In this document: one piece after another, positions 47,956 to 57,038 of the stretch
Layout: each line of letters begins with the position of its first letter
Numbering within the stretch: the first letter of the stretch is position 1
Virus record (IMG/VR): IMGVR_UViG_3300047323_000477
Location: 1 to 64,000 of that record
DNA length: 64,000 bases
Direction: 5' to 3' (one strand)
Source: a virus
Program-made: the position numbers and the translations under genes
Notes under the pieces: generated by a model
What the model was told of the DNA's origin: nothing
The model's input: only the letters and a program-made list of their open reading frames with translations
The model's database searches: none

Positions 47956-48341
47956 CCCCTGACGAACTCGCCGACCGGCTCGAGCACGCCGCCGACCACA
48001 TCGGCGATGCCATCGCCCGCAGGGTCGTACACACCGCCGAGATCGGCCGCGGAATGATCCGGGCCAACGCCAGCGGCCGCCCCGGGCCCAACGTCATCAC
48101 CGGGAAGTACCGGGCGTCATGGGAGGTTGCCAGCCGCACCATCCCGTACGGCGCCCAGTGCACCATCGGCACGAACGCACCGCAGGGCCGACGCCTCGAG
48201 TTCGGATTCTGGGACATGACCGACAGCATCGGCCGGCATTTCTACCAGCCGCCGTACCCGCACGTCGGGCCCGCGATCCCGCGCATGGAGGCGGAGCTGC
48301 GGCAGCAGATGCTGGCCGCCGTATCGGAGGTCCTGTCGTGA
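47952..48341 (+). CDS. HK97 gp10-like neck/tail-completion protein
   Basis: A 129-residue protein from GTG 47952. The end (RHFYQPPYPHVGPAIPRMEA, then ELRQQMLAAVSEVL) is characteristic of HK97 gp10-type proteins, in which a helical ending follows an aromatic-Pro loop. It would join head and tail. It is coupled to the next gene by GTGA. Confidence 0.78.
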   Translation: MTPDELADRLEHAADHIGDAIARRVVHTAEIGRGMIRANASGRPGPNVITGKYRASWEVASRTIPYGAQCTIGTNAPQGRRLEFGFWDMTDSIGRHFYQPPYPHVGPAIPRMEAELRQQMLAAVSEVLS

Positions 48342-48787
48342 TTGAACGCCTGCCCGTCACGATGGCGCTGTCCGCTCTACTCACGTCGGCCACCGGCATT
48401 GCGGTCGGCCGCGGAAGCAAGCCGCCGAACATCACCCCGCCGTACTACCTGCTGCACGCCATGCCCGCCGCATACAGCGGGGCACCGTTCAGCGACCTCA
48501 ACGAGGACTCGAGCCTCGTCTACCAGGTGACGTCCGTGTCTGGACCCGACCCCGTAAAGCCCGACTCTCACGGGGTGGCGGACCAGGCTGAGTGGATGGC
48601 CGACAAGGCCCGCACCGCGATCCTCGGCCGCGACCCGGCAACCAAGCTGTGGCTCCACGAACTGTCCATCCCTGGCGTCAGGGTGATCGGGCGGAGCCTC
48701 GACACCGAACCGGGGGGAACGTCTGATCAATCCGATGCCATCATGAGCTATGTGCAGAGGTTCAGGTTCGACCTGACCTCAACCTGA
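48338..48787 (+). CDS. Tail terminator/completion protein
   Basis: A 149-residue protein from GTG 48338. Features: YYLLHAMPAAYSGAPFSDLN, VYQVTSVSGPDPVK, DKARTAILGRDPATKLWL and a final VQRFRFDLTST. This is the typical strand-helix-strand plan of siphoviral tail terminator proteins located before the tail tube gene. Confidence 0.75.
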   Translation: MIERLPVTMALSALLTSATGIAVGRGSKPPNITPPYYLLHAMPAAYSGAPFSDLNEDSSLVYQVTSVSGPDPVKPDSHGVADQAEWMADKARTAILGRDPATKLWLHELSIPGVRVIGRSLDTEPGGTSDQSDAIMSYVQRFRFDLTST

Positions 48788-48920
48788 CCCTGGTCAGGCT
48801 TTACCGCACCGCGGCGGGACCCCACGCGGACGCCACCGACGCAGGTGGCCGCACCCACACACCACGTGTAAGGGGCCGGGTCCGCACCGCCGGATCGCCC
48901 CGGGACAAGGGGCCCATCCC

Positions 48921-49400
48921 ATGCCGGTCAAGAAGTACATGCGGCGCGGAACGTCGAAGTTCTACTTCCTCGAGACGATCGTCGCCACCACCATGATCCC
49001 CAGCCGTACCGAGCTCACCGCCGGCACGGAGTTCTCCGAGTTCATTGCCGCGATGGACGGCTGGACCGTTCAGAACAACGAGATCGAGACGCCGAACATG
49101 GCGGACACCTACGACTCGACGATCCCCGGCAGCGACAAGGCGGACACGTCGACGTTCACGTTCTACGAGGACGAGGTCGAGTCCGACATCGAGGAGATGC
49201 TCGCCAAGGGCACCGTCGGCTACGTCGTCATCCTCCGTAAGGGTGACGTCCCGACGAACAAGAGCATGGACGTGTTCCCGATCCGTGTTGCCTCCCAGTC
49301 GCCGCAGTACACGGCGGACAACGAGGCCGCGAAGTTCGTCGTGACGTGCTCCATCACCTCCCGGCCGGTCCAGGGCGCCGCGGTACCCGCCGCGACCTGA
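48921..49400 (+). CDS. Major tail (tube) protein
   Basis: A 159-residue protein after a 130-base gap, with AAGGGG upstream of ATG 48921. It is beta-rich, acidic and compact: KYMRRGTSKFYFLETIVATT, SEFIAAMDGWTVQNNEIETP, TFTFYEDEVESDIEEML. Position immediately before the frameshifted tail assembly chaperones identifies the tube subunit. It ends in a short Ala/Val tail. Confidence 0.85.
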   Translation: MPVKKYMRRGTSKFYFLETIVATTMIPSRTELTAGTEFSEFIAAMDGWTVQNNEIETPNMADTYDSTIPGSDKADTSTFTFYEDEVESDIEEMLAKGTVGYVVILRKGDVPTNKSMDVFPIRVASQSPQYTADNEAAKFVVTCSITSRPVQGAAVPAAT

Positions 49401-49500
49401 TCTGCCCCTCTCAGCTCCCGGCCGGGCCCGAGCAGTGTTCGGGAAGGGGCGCCGCACGGCGCCCGGCCGGGCCCCCTTCCCCTGACGGAGGACCCACCTC

Positions 49501-50061
49501 ATGACCACCGCACGAAAGACCGCCGCACCCAAGCCGCCCACCGCCGCGATCGATGCCGACGCGCACTGGGCGGCCACCCGGGAGCGGCTCCTCAACCGCA
49601 CCCGGCCCACGGTCCGCCTCACGATCTGCGACGACCACGACGCCAAGGAAGCCCTCACCGAAGCGCGATTCGTGGAACAGAGGGCACGCGAAGCAGCCGA
49701 ACGGGACCCCAAGAACGAAGCCGCCCAGGCCGTTCTCCGCACCGCCACGGCCAGCCTCACCAAGGCGCAGGCCGCCTTCGACAAGGCGTCGATCGAGCTG
49801 CGCTTCCAGGCGTTGGACCGCAAGACATACAAGGAGCTCCTGGCCGCACACCCGCCGACCGAGGACCAGGCCGAGGACGGCTACGCCTTCAACGTCGACA
49901 CCCTGGCGCCCGTCATCATCGCCGCGTCGTCGTTGGACGGCATCACCGAAGAGGACGCCGCACAGTTCCTCGACGACTGGGCGCAGGCCGAAGCCGAAGC
50001 TCTCCTGAACACCGCATTCGGGGTGCAGCGCGAAGAGCGCATGGACCTGGGAAAAGGCTGA
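49501..50061 (+). CDS. Tail assembly chaperone, short form (gpG-like)
   Basis: A 186-residue acidic helical protein (LTICDDHDAKEALTEARFVE, AAQAVLRTATASLTKAQAAF, GITEEDAAQFLDDWAQAEAE). It lies between tube and tape measure, as in all long-tailed siphoviruses, and its 3' end carries a canonical slippery heptamer. A GC-rich hairpin (GGGCGCCG/CGGCGCCC near 49447-49468) lies between it and the tube gene. Confidence 0.9.
   Translation: MTTARKTAAPKPPTAAIDADAHWAATRERLLNRTRPTVRLTICDDHDAKEALTEARFVEQRAREAAERDPKNEAAQAVLRTATASLTKAQAAFDKASIELRFQALDRKTYKELLAAHPPTEDQAEDGYAFNVDTLAPVIIAASSLDGITEEDAAQFLDDWAQAEAEALLNTAFGVQREERMDLGKG
50049..50055 (+). promoter_or_regulatory. Programmed -1 frameshift site GGGAAAA
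   Basis: In the chaperone frame the bases read G-GGA-AAA, followed by GGC and the TGA stop at 50059-50061. This is an X-XXY-YYZ heptamer like the lambda G-GT site (GGGAAAG). Slipping back one base continues into the open frame at 50055 and joins the two chaperone parts. Confidence 0.92.
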
Positions 50062-50423
50062 TCACCGATGAGGCCCTGCGCGCCGAACTGGAGCTCTGCC
50101 ACGAGTTCGGCATGCCCCACAGCCAGTTCAAGGGCGCGGGGGACGGCACGTGGACGCCGAAGGACCGGGCCAAAGCTCTCGCCTATCAGGCGTACCAGCG
50201 GACCCTGTGCCCGCAGTGCGGGACCCGCGAATCCGAATGGGACCCAGACCTCGGCGGCGACCCCTACGCCTACGTCGCCAGCGCACGCAAGTGCTTCGGC
50301 TGCGAAGAGATCCACCGCGAACAGCAGCACATCCCCGACGGTGCGGCAGGCGCCGGACTGAAAGTCATGCTCCTGCCGGCCTCCGTGGCCGCAGCGATCG
50401 AAGTGCAGAACCACCTGGCCTGA
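50055..50423 (+). CDS. Tail assembly chaperone extension (gpGT frameshift part)
   Basis: Reading -1 from the heptamer gives RLITDEALRAELELCHEFGM and about 122 codons in all to TGA 50421. It includes TLCPQCGTRE and ARKCFGCEEI cysteine pairs, a likely zinc site, and ends VAAAIEVQNHLA. There is no plausible independent start near its beginning (first in-frame ATG at 50112), so it is expressed as a fusion with the short form. The fusion guides tape measure folding and tube assembly. Confidence 0.88.
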   Translation, partial: RLITDEALRAELELCHEFGMPHSQFKGAGDGTWTPKDRAKALAYQAYQRTLCPQCGTRESEWDPDLGGDPYAYVASARKCFGCEEIHREQQHIPDGAAGAGLKVMLLPASVAAAIEVQNHLA

Positions 50424-50461
50424 CGGCCTGATCAGTAACCGACGGAGAGGAGGGCGGGCCG

Positions 50462-53400
50462 GTGGCCGAGTGGAACCTGAGCGTAGAACTACGCGGGCAG
50501 GGCAACGACCTCGCGAAGAAGCTCCGCAAGGCAGCAACGGAAGCCCAGTTGCTGAGCGCTGCCGCAAGCGACGCCCAGGACGAGGTGCGCCAGCTCGGCA
50601 CCGCCTCGACCACCACGGCGAAGGCCGTCAAGAAACTCGGCACCTCCTCCCAGACCGCCACCGAGCGCCTCCTGGCCATGGCCGCCGAGGCAAAAGCGGC
50701 GGCGAAGGACTTCAGGAAGCTGGAGCGCGCCCTCAAGCGCACGGACGAACAGGTCCGCGCGATGGCGGACAGCGTCCGGATCACCGCCGAACTCGACGAC
50801 CAGACCGCGACCGGTATCGCCGCCATCAACACGGCCATCGCCGATCTCCACGCACTCAGCCCAATCCGGCTCACCGCAGACCTGGATGACCAGACGGCGA
50901 CGGGCCTCGCCGGCGTCCGTACCGCCATCGCCGATCTCCACGCACTCAGCCCCATCAACCTGACCGCAGACCTGGATGACCAGACGGCGACGGGCCTCGC
51001 CGGAGTCCGTACCGCCGTGAACGACCTGCAAAGCCTCAGCCCCGTCGACCTCACGGTGAACTTCACCGGCAATAGCGCAGATATCACCGCCGCGGCTACC
51101 GCCATGGGCGACCTCCGCGACCGTGCCGACAGCGCGCAGACCGCTCTGGCAGACCTCACCACTCAGGCTGCCGCAGCCGCCCCCGCCCTGAACCTGGTCC
51201 AGCAGGAAGCGAAAGACCTCTCAAGAGCGCTGCGTACCCTGCGTGGGCGTGCCGCTGCTGCAGCTGATGCCCTTGATGACCTGAACGTCCGAGCCATGGC
51301 AGCAGCCACCGGCATTCGCACCCTGGGATCCAGGTCGCGAACAGCAAACGGCCACCTGACCACCCTGTCCGGGAACACCCGCACTCTGCGCGGCGACTTG
51401 GACGACCTTGACGGCAGCCTCACCCGGGTCACTGGCCGTATGGGCGGGCTCCGCGGGTCCCTTGGCACCCTCAGCTCCTCCAGTAACAGCGCGTCCGGCA
51501 ACTCGAACAATCTGAAGCAGGCCCTCATCGGGCTGGCCACCGCCCTGATTCCGGTCGCATCCGCCGTGGTGCCGATCGCAGCCGGCATGGCTGCGGCGGG
51601 TGCGGCCGTCGGCGCGTTCGGTGTGGCCGTCGCCGGTCAGATCAAGGCCCTCACCGAATCTGCCGACGCGGAAGAGAAGTACCAGAAGGCGGTCCGCGAG
51701 CACGGGAAGGCTTCCACCGAGGCCGCAACGGCCGAGAAGGAATACCTGCGCACGATCAGCGAGATGCCCCCGGCAAGCCGGGAAGCCGCCGCACAGCTGG
51801 CCGTACTGAAAGACCAGTACAAGGAGTGGTCGAACGCCCTGGCCGGGGACACCATGCCGGTCGTCACCAAGGGCATGGCGCTGTTCGGGTCGATGCTGCC
51901 GCGCCTGACGCCGCTGGTGAAGGGCACCTCGAAAGAGCTCGACCGGCTGATGAACGTTGCTGCCGGCGGGATGAGAACACCGGGCTTCGACCGGTTCGTG
52001 GCCTCGTTCACTCAGTTCGCAAACGAATCCCTTGCCCGCGGCACCAGCGCCCTCATCCGGTTCACGCAGGTCCTGAACACCGGGAAAATCGGTGGCAGCC
52101 TTCGCGAGTTCCTCGACTACGCCCACGCCAACGGGCCCCTCGTCGCCGACACCCTCGGCAACCTGTCACAGGCCCTCATACACCTCCTGGTCGCCGCCTC
52201 CGACATGGGCGTCAGCGTCCTCACCGCAGTTAATGCCCTCGCCAAGCTCGTCAACGCGGTCCCCGCATCCGTTCTGTCGGTGTTCCTGCAGCTATACGCG
52301 GCGTTCAAGCTCGTCACCCTCGGCGCCGCGGCCCTCGGGGCAGTCACCGGGTCCGCGGCCGTCGCCCGCCTCGGCGCCTATTTCGCGGTCATGCGAGCGG
52401 CCGGAGTGGCGACCACGCTGCGCGCCACGGCCGCCAGCATGTCGATGATGACGAAGGCCGCGATCGGCCTGGGAGTTCTCGCCGTCGCCGCCGTGGGCAT
52501 CAGCAAGCTCGCCGACAAGGCGCGCGGCGCGCCGCCGGACGTCGACCGGCTCACCACCTCGCTCAAGGAACTTGCCGTCACCGGCAAGATGACAGGCGAG
52601 TTCAAAAAGACGTTCGGCGACGTCGACGGTCTCGTCAAAAAAATGGGGGAGCTCGGGAAGGCCGCCAAGGATAACGACGAGTACGTCAAGAGCTTCGGCA
52701 ACAGCGGCATCGGCCCCCTCGATGACCTGCGCAAAAAGGCCAACGACCTGTGGCAGGACTTCACCAAGGGCGACAAGTCCATCACCGCCCTCAAGGACGA
52801 CTTCGGTGGTCTCGACGAGGCCATGGCGGGCATGGTGTCGTCTGGGTACGGCAAGCAGGCCGCCAGCGACTTTTCGCGGATCCAGGCTGCCGCGAAGAAG
52901 GCCGGCTACTCCACGAAGGAGATCGCGGACCTTTTCCCGAAGTATCAGGACGCTGTTGCCGCTGCCGCTGCCGAGCAGAAGCTGGCCGCCGCAGGGATGG
53001 GGCTCTTCGGGCAGCAGGCTCTCGACACCAAGGCAAAACTGGACGCGCAGAAGGCTTCGGCAGACGGGCTGCGGCAGTCGATCGTCGCGCTGAACGACGT
53101 CAACCGGGCGGCGCTCGGCGGGATGATCGGGTTCGAGGCGGGCATCGACGCCGCGGCGAAGGCGGCGAAGGAGAACGCCGGATCGCTCCGCATGGTCAAC
53201 GGCGAGCTGGACCTGAACAGCCCGAAGGCTCAGGCAGCCGCGACCGCCCTGGCAGACCTCGGTGCGAAGACTGACGCGGCCACGACCGCCGCCCGCGACT
53301 CCGGGAAGTCGTGGGAGTACGTCAACGGGATCTACAAGCGCGGCGAGCAGGCGATCATCAAGAACGCCATGGCGATGGGCCTGAGCAAGGCCGAAGCCAC

Positions 53401-55195
53401 CGCGTTCGCCGCGACCGTCCTGACGATCCCGGACAAGAAGTCCACGGTGCTGGAGATGCGCACCGAGGATGCCATCGCCGGTCTGAACTCGGTCATCGCG
53501 AAGATCAAGGCAACCCCGGGCGCGAAGTCCGTCACGGTGAGGGCCCTCACCACCGACGCGGTGAGCATGCTGGAGCGGCTCGGCTACAAGGTCACCCACC
53601 TGAAGGACGGCCGGTTCAAGGTCACGGCCCTAACTGGGGCGGCCTCCGCCGGCCTGGCCGGGCTACAGCGGCAGCGCGACGGCCTGCGAGACAAGACGGT
53701 CCGGATCACCACGGTCATGACGACGGTCCGGCGGACCATCGCGGAGAACAACACCATTGGCAGGCCCGGCTCCGGTGAGGGCGGGCAGTCGAAGTACGCC
53801 AACGGTGGGGTCGTCGACTACTACGCCAACGGCGGCATCCAGCGCGGCGGTGTCCAGCACTTCGCGGGCGGCTCCGAGAACCACGTCGCGCAGATCGCCC
53901 GGGCCGGGTCGTGGCGGGTATGGGGCGAGCCGGAAACGATGGGCGAGGGCTACGTGCCGTTCGCCCCGTCGAAGCGCCCCCGCTCCCGCCAGATCACCGA
54001 GGAGATCGTGCGGCGCCTCGGTGGAGACCCGCGCGCAATCCAGTGGAACGCACAGGGCTCCGTCACCGACTGGCGGTACGACCCCCAGTCCGGATCCCTG
54101 TACTCCGCCTCCGACGCCGGGCAGGCCGGCAACAAGACCAAGAAGGTGAAGGTCAAGGTCAAGGGCAAGACGACCACGAAGGAGGTCAACTACTTCGACC
54201 TCAAGGCCGTCGAGACCCAGCTGAAGAAGAACTCGAAGGCCACGGCAGCCTGGAACAAGGACCTGGGGAAGGTCGCCGACCGGGTCGGTGGGGACGTCGC
54301 CGACGCGCTCGCCGCGATGGGCAAGGACGGTGTCGCCCTCGCGAAGAAGATGGCGAACGGGTCCACGAAGTACATCAACGACATGGCGAAGGCGCTGCGC
54401 GGTCTGGCCGCGACGGCGAAGGCCAGCCTGACGGACTACACCCGGCAGCTGTCCAAGGCGACCGCCGCCGACACCACGTTCTCGAAGAACCTCGCGACCC
54501 TCGCCGGGAAGGGCTACGGGGACCTCGCCAAGCAGTTGGCGGCGCAGGGCGACACCGCAGCGCAGGAGCTCGCCGCGGCTGCGGTGAAGGACAACAAGAA
54601 GGCGGGGTCGGCCAACAGTGCGGCAAAGAAGGCCAACAACAGCCTGACCAACGACGAGGTGCAGCAGCTCGTCGCCATCATCGCCGCCGTCAAGACCAGC
54701 AAGACCGGCATCCACGATGTCGCGGACACCACTGGCCTTGGCGAAGACGAAATCATCGCCACCGCCACGAAGGCGTCCTCCCAGATCAAAAGCTCCCTCG
54801 GCTCCCGCGCCTCGAAGTTCCTCGCCGACCTCGCCCGCGCCAACAAGGGCATGTCGTACGCCAACGGTGGGATCCGGGAGGGCATCTACGCCTCCCAGGG
54901 CGGCCTGGTCCGCTGGGCCGAACCGGAGACCGGCGGCGAGGCGTACATCCCGCTCGGACCGAACAAGCGCGCCGCCGCCACCAACGTGCTGCGCGACGTC
55001 GCCGGACGGTTCGGCGTCGGCCTCACCGACGTATCCGCAACCCGCCCGGTCGTCATCGTCCAGGGCGGCGGCGACACCAACGTCAACGTCACCGCAGTAC
55101 GCACCGGCGCCACCGCGTCGGACATCGGAACACAGGTCGGCCGCAGCGTGCGGCGCGCTCGCAGGGGAGGGGTGAACGCCCGTGCCGCTGCCTGA
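50462..55195 (+). CDS. Tape measure protein
   Basis: A 1577-residue protein from GTG 50462 (GAGAGGAGG upstream). It is by far the longest gene, mostly helical, with hydrophobic segments near 360-400 (LIPVASAVVPIAAGMAAAGA) and 605-650. Three tandem 30-residue repeats (DDQTATGLAGVRTAIADLHA type) lie at about 108-197. The C terminus TASDIGTQVGRSVRRARRGG matches the ends of two small minus-strand genes at 13.3-13.9 kb. By the usual relation of about 1.5 angstrom per residue, a tail of roughly 235 nm would be expected. It sets tail length and aids DNA ejection. Confidence 0.95.
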   Translation: MAEWNLSVELRGQGNDLAKKLRKAATEAQLLSAAASDAQDEVRQLGTASTTTAKAVKKLGTSSQTATERLLAMAAEAKAAAKDFRKLERALKRTDEQVRAMADSVRITAELDDQTATGIAAINTAIADLHALSPIRLTADLDDQTATGLAGVRTAIADLHALSPINLTADLDDQTATGLAGVRTAVNDLQSLSPVDLTVNFTGNSADITAAATAMGDLRDRADSAQTALADLTTQAAAAAPALNLVQQEAKDLSRALRTLRGRAAAAADALDDLNVRAMAAATGIRTLGSRSRTANGHLTTLSGNTRTLRGDLDDLDGSLTRVTGRMGGLRGSLGTLSSSSNSASGNSNNLKQALIGLATALIPVASAVVPIAAGMAAAGAAVGAFGVAVAGQIKALTESADAEEKYQKAVREHGKASTEAATAEKEYLRTISEMPPASREAAAQLAVLKDQYKEWSNALAGDTMPVVTKGMALFGSMLPRLTPLVKGTSKELDRLMNVAAGGMRTPGFDRFVASFTQFANESLARGTSALIRFTQVLNTGKIGGSLREFLDYAHANGPLVADTLGNLSQALIHLLVAASDMGVSVLTAVNALAKLVNAVPASVLSVFLQLYAAFKLVTLGAAALGAVTGSAAVARLGAYFAVMRAAGVATTLRATAASMSMMTKAAIGLGVLAVAAVGISKLADKARGAPPDVDRLTTSLKELAVTGKMTGEFKKTFGDVDGLVKKMGELGKAAKDNDEYVKSFGNSGIGPLDDLRKKANDLWQDFTKGDKSITALKDDFGGLDEAMAGMVSSGYGKQAASDFSRIQAAAKKAGYSTKEIADLFPKYQDAVAAAAAEQKLAAAGMGLFGQQALDTKAKLDAQKASADGLRQSIVALNDVNRAALGGMIGFEAGIDAAAKAAKENAGSLRMVNGELDLNSPKAQAAATALADLGAKTDAATTAARDSGKSWEYVNGIYKRGEQAIIKNAMAMGLSKAEATAFAATVLTIPDKKSTVLEMRTEDAIAGLNSVIAKIKATPGAKSVTVRALTTDAVSMLERLGYKVTHLKDGRFKVTALTGAASAGLAGLQRQRDGLRDKTVRITTVMTTVRRTIAENNTIGRPGSGEGGQSKYANGGVVDYYANGGIQRGGVQHFAGGSENHVAQIARAGSWRVWGEPETMGEGYVPFAPSKRPRSRQITEEIVRRLGGDPRAIQWNAQGSVTDWRYDPQSGSLYSASDAGQAGNKTKKVKVKVKGKTTTKEVNYFDLKAVETQLKKNSKATAAWNKDLGKVADRVGGDVADALAAMGKDGVALAKKMANGSTKYINDMAKALRGLAATAKASLTDYTRQLSKATAADTTFSKNLATLAGKGYGDLAKQLAAQGDTAAQELAAAAVKDNKKAGSANSAAKKANNSLTNDEVQQLVAIIAAVKTSKTGIHDVADTTGLGEDEIIATATKASSQIKSSLGSRASKFLADLARANKGMSYANGGIREGIYASQGGLVRWAEPETGGEAYIPLGPNKRAAATNVLRDVAGRFGVGLTDVSATRPVVIVQGGGDTNVNVTAVRTGATASDIGTQVGRSVRRARRGGVNARAAA

Positions 55196-56087
55196 GCTCA
55201 CGGACTGGCAGTACGAACTCGGCGGTGTCCTCATGGGCGCCGACACCAGCGTCCAGATCATCGAGACCACCGGGCTGGGGCGCCCGCCGTCCCGGGAGAA
55301 CGACAGCGACCAGCCGTCGATGGACGGGGCGTTCGCCGGCCCGGACTACTACAGCACCCGGCAGGTCCAGTTCGACGCCGCGGTACGTATCCCGGGCGAC
55401 CCGGCCGCCTGCCACGACGTTGTCGCATCCCTGCAGGCCGCGGCCGACGCCTCGACGGTGCGCCTGAGCGGCGGGACGACGATGCCGCTGCGCATGAAGC
55501 GCCCCGGCCGCCCCGTGAAGGTCCTCAACGGACGGCTGAGGAAGGTCGACCCGGAGTACAAGCAGGTCATCCACGGCTACGTCCCCCTCGACCTCGAGTT
55601 CGCCGCCACGGACCCGACGTTCTACGGGGACACGGAGACCACCACCGAGATCCCCCTCGGCTGGCTGACCGGCGGCGGCTTCGCGGCCCCGGTGGTCGCC
55701 CCGATCTTTGTGCAGGACGGAACGACGGCCGCCGACCGGCCGGGCTGGGCCACCAACCAGGGGACGGCGGACGCCTGGCCGATCATCCGGATCACCGGCC
55801 CCGTCGCCACGGTCACCATCACCCACGCCGAATCCGGCCGCCAGCTTTCCCTGCCCACCCTGAACCTCACGTCCTCGGCCCAGTGGGTGCAGATCGACAC
55901 CCGGCCCGGCTACCGCACCGTCACCCGGGAGAACGGCGGCAACGCCTCCGCCCTCCTGTCCCCGTCCTCCCGCATCGACCTGTTCTCCCTGCCGCCCGGC
56001 CAGTCCGAGCTGCGCTGGACCGGGTTCGACAACACCAACGCCGCCCGCATGCGCCTGACCTGGCGCGACGCCTACACCGCCCTCTGA
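55182..56087 (+). CDS. Distal tail protein (Dit-like)
   Basis: A 301-residue protein from GTG 55182, overlapping the tape measure by 14 bases. The N-terminal part (ELTDWQYELGGVLMGADTSV, then IETTGLGRPPSR) and VRIPGDPAACHDVVASLQAA are typical of phage tail proteins that cap the tube. The C-terminal half has strands of a galectin-like domain. It connects tube to baseplate. Confidence 0.85.
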   Translation: MPLPELTDWQYELGGVLMGADTSVQIIETTGLGRPPSRENDSDQPSMDGAFAGPDYYSTRQVQFDAAVRIPGDPAACHDVVASLQAAADASTVRLSGGTTMPLRMKRPGRPVKVLNGRLRKVDPEYKQVIHGYVPLDLEFAATDPTFYGDTETTTEIPLGWLTGGGFAAPVVAPIFVQDGTTAADRPGWATNQGTADAWPIIRITGPVATVTITHAESGRQLSLPTLNLTSSAQWVQIDTRPGYRTVTRENGGNASALLSPSSRIDLFSLPPGQSELRWTGFDNTNAARMRLTWRDAYTAL

Positions 56088-56099
56088 GGAGCGCACCCC

Positions 56100-57038
56100 A
56101 TGTCCCTGTACCAAGTGCCGATCCTCGTGAACGGCGCCACCCACTCCGCGGAGCAGTTCCGGGCCATGGTCCAGGACCTGGCGCGCGGCGCCGAAGGCAT
56201 CACCCAGGGCGGCGACCTCAAGGTCACGCAGCTCGGCACACCGGGCACCAGCGTTCAGGTCGGTGACGGCTCCGGAGTGGTGCGCGGCCGCGTCAACGCG
56301 TTCCAGGGCACCTACGCCGTCCGCAACCAGGGCGCAGCCACCGTGCCGATCGCCTCGACCGGCGGGTCCGGGCGCTCCGACATGCTGATCCTGCGCGTCG
56401 AGGACCCCCAGTACGAGGGCACCCTGAACCCCGCGGTCGACCAGATCAATTACTTCCAGGTCATCTCCGGGGTCAGCTCGTCCGCGACGACGATCCCCGA
56501 CGGCCGCACCGGGATCCCGCTCGCCCGGATCGACATCCCCGCGTCCACGTCCACGATCACCAACGCGATGATCAAAGACATTCGGACGGTCGCGAACCCG
56601 CGGCGCGAGACCCGGCTGCTGACGCAGTCCCCGGCCTCCCTGTCCGCCGAAATCACCGGCACATCCAGCACCTTCGCGTACTTCACGACGGCCGCCGGAT
56701 GGAACATCACCATCCCGTCGTGGGCCACCACCGTCCGCGCCCGCGTCGACTTCGCCGGACTCCGCCTGACCACCGGCAACATCTTCGGGTACGTCCGCGC
56801 CACGTTCGGGGCGTCCCTGACCCTGCAGTCGACGATCGTCGACGACAACCAGGGCACCGTCACCCGCCGCATCCCCATGCTCGTCGCCGACACCCTGACC
56901 ATCCCCGACGCCTACCGGGGCACCACCCAGCTCCTGCGCCCCCAGGCCGCCGGAGGCACCGGCAACGCCGGACGCTTCACCGTCGACTCCTCCTCCACGT
57001 TCGTCACCCAGGTCGAGTTCGAGGAGGGGCCCCGGTGA
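56100..57038 (+). CDS. Minor tail / upper baseplate protein
   Basis: A 312-residue protein. The first 150 residues (LYQVPILVNGATHSAEQFRA, then NAFQGTYAVRNQGAATVPIA, DMLILRVEDPQYEG) are shared by many Streptomyces and Rhodococcus phages downstream of Dit. The C-terminal half is a beta-rich domain, possibly for attachment. ATG 56100 follows GAGGAGCGCACCCC. Confidence 0.78.
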   Translation: MSLYQVPILVNGATHSAEQFRAMVQDLARGAEGITQGGDLKVTQLGTPGTSVQVGDGSGVVRGRVNAFQGTYAVRNQGAATVPIASTGGSGRSDMLILRVEDPQYEGTLNPAVDQINYFQVISGVSSSATTIPDGRTGIPLARIDIPASTSTITNAMIKDIRTVANPRRETRLLTQSPASLSAEITGTSSTFAYFTTAAGWNITIPSWATTVRARVDFAGLRLTTGNIFGYVRATFGASLTLQSTIVDDNQGTVTRRIPMLVADTLTIPDAYRGTTQLLRPQAAGGTGNAGRFTVDSSSTFVTQVEFEEGPR

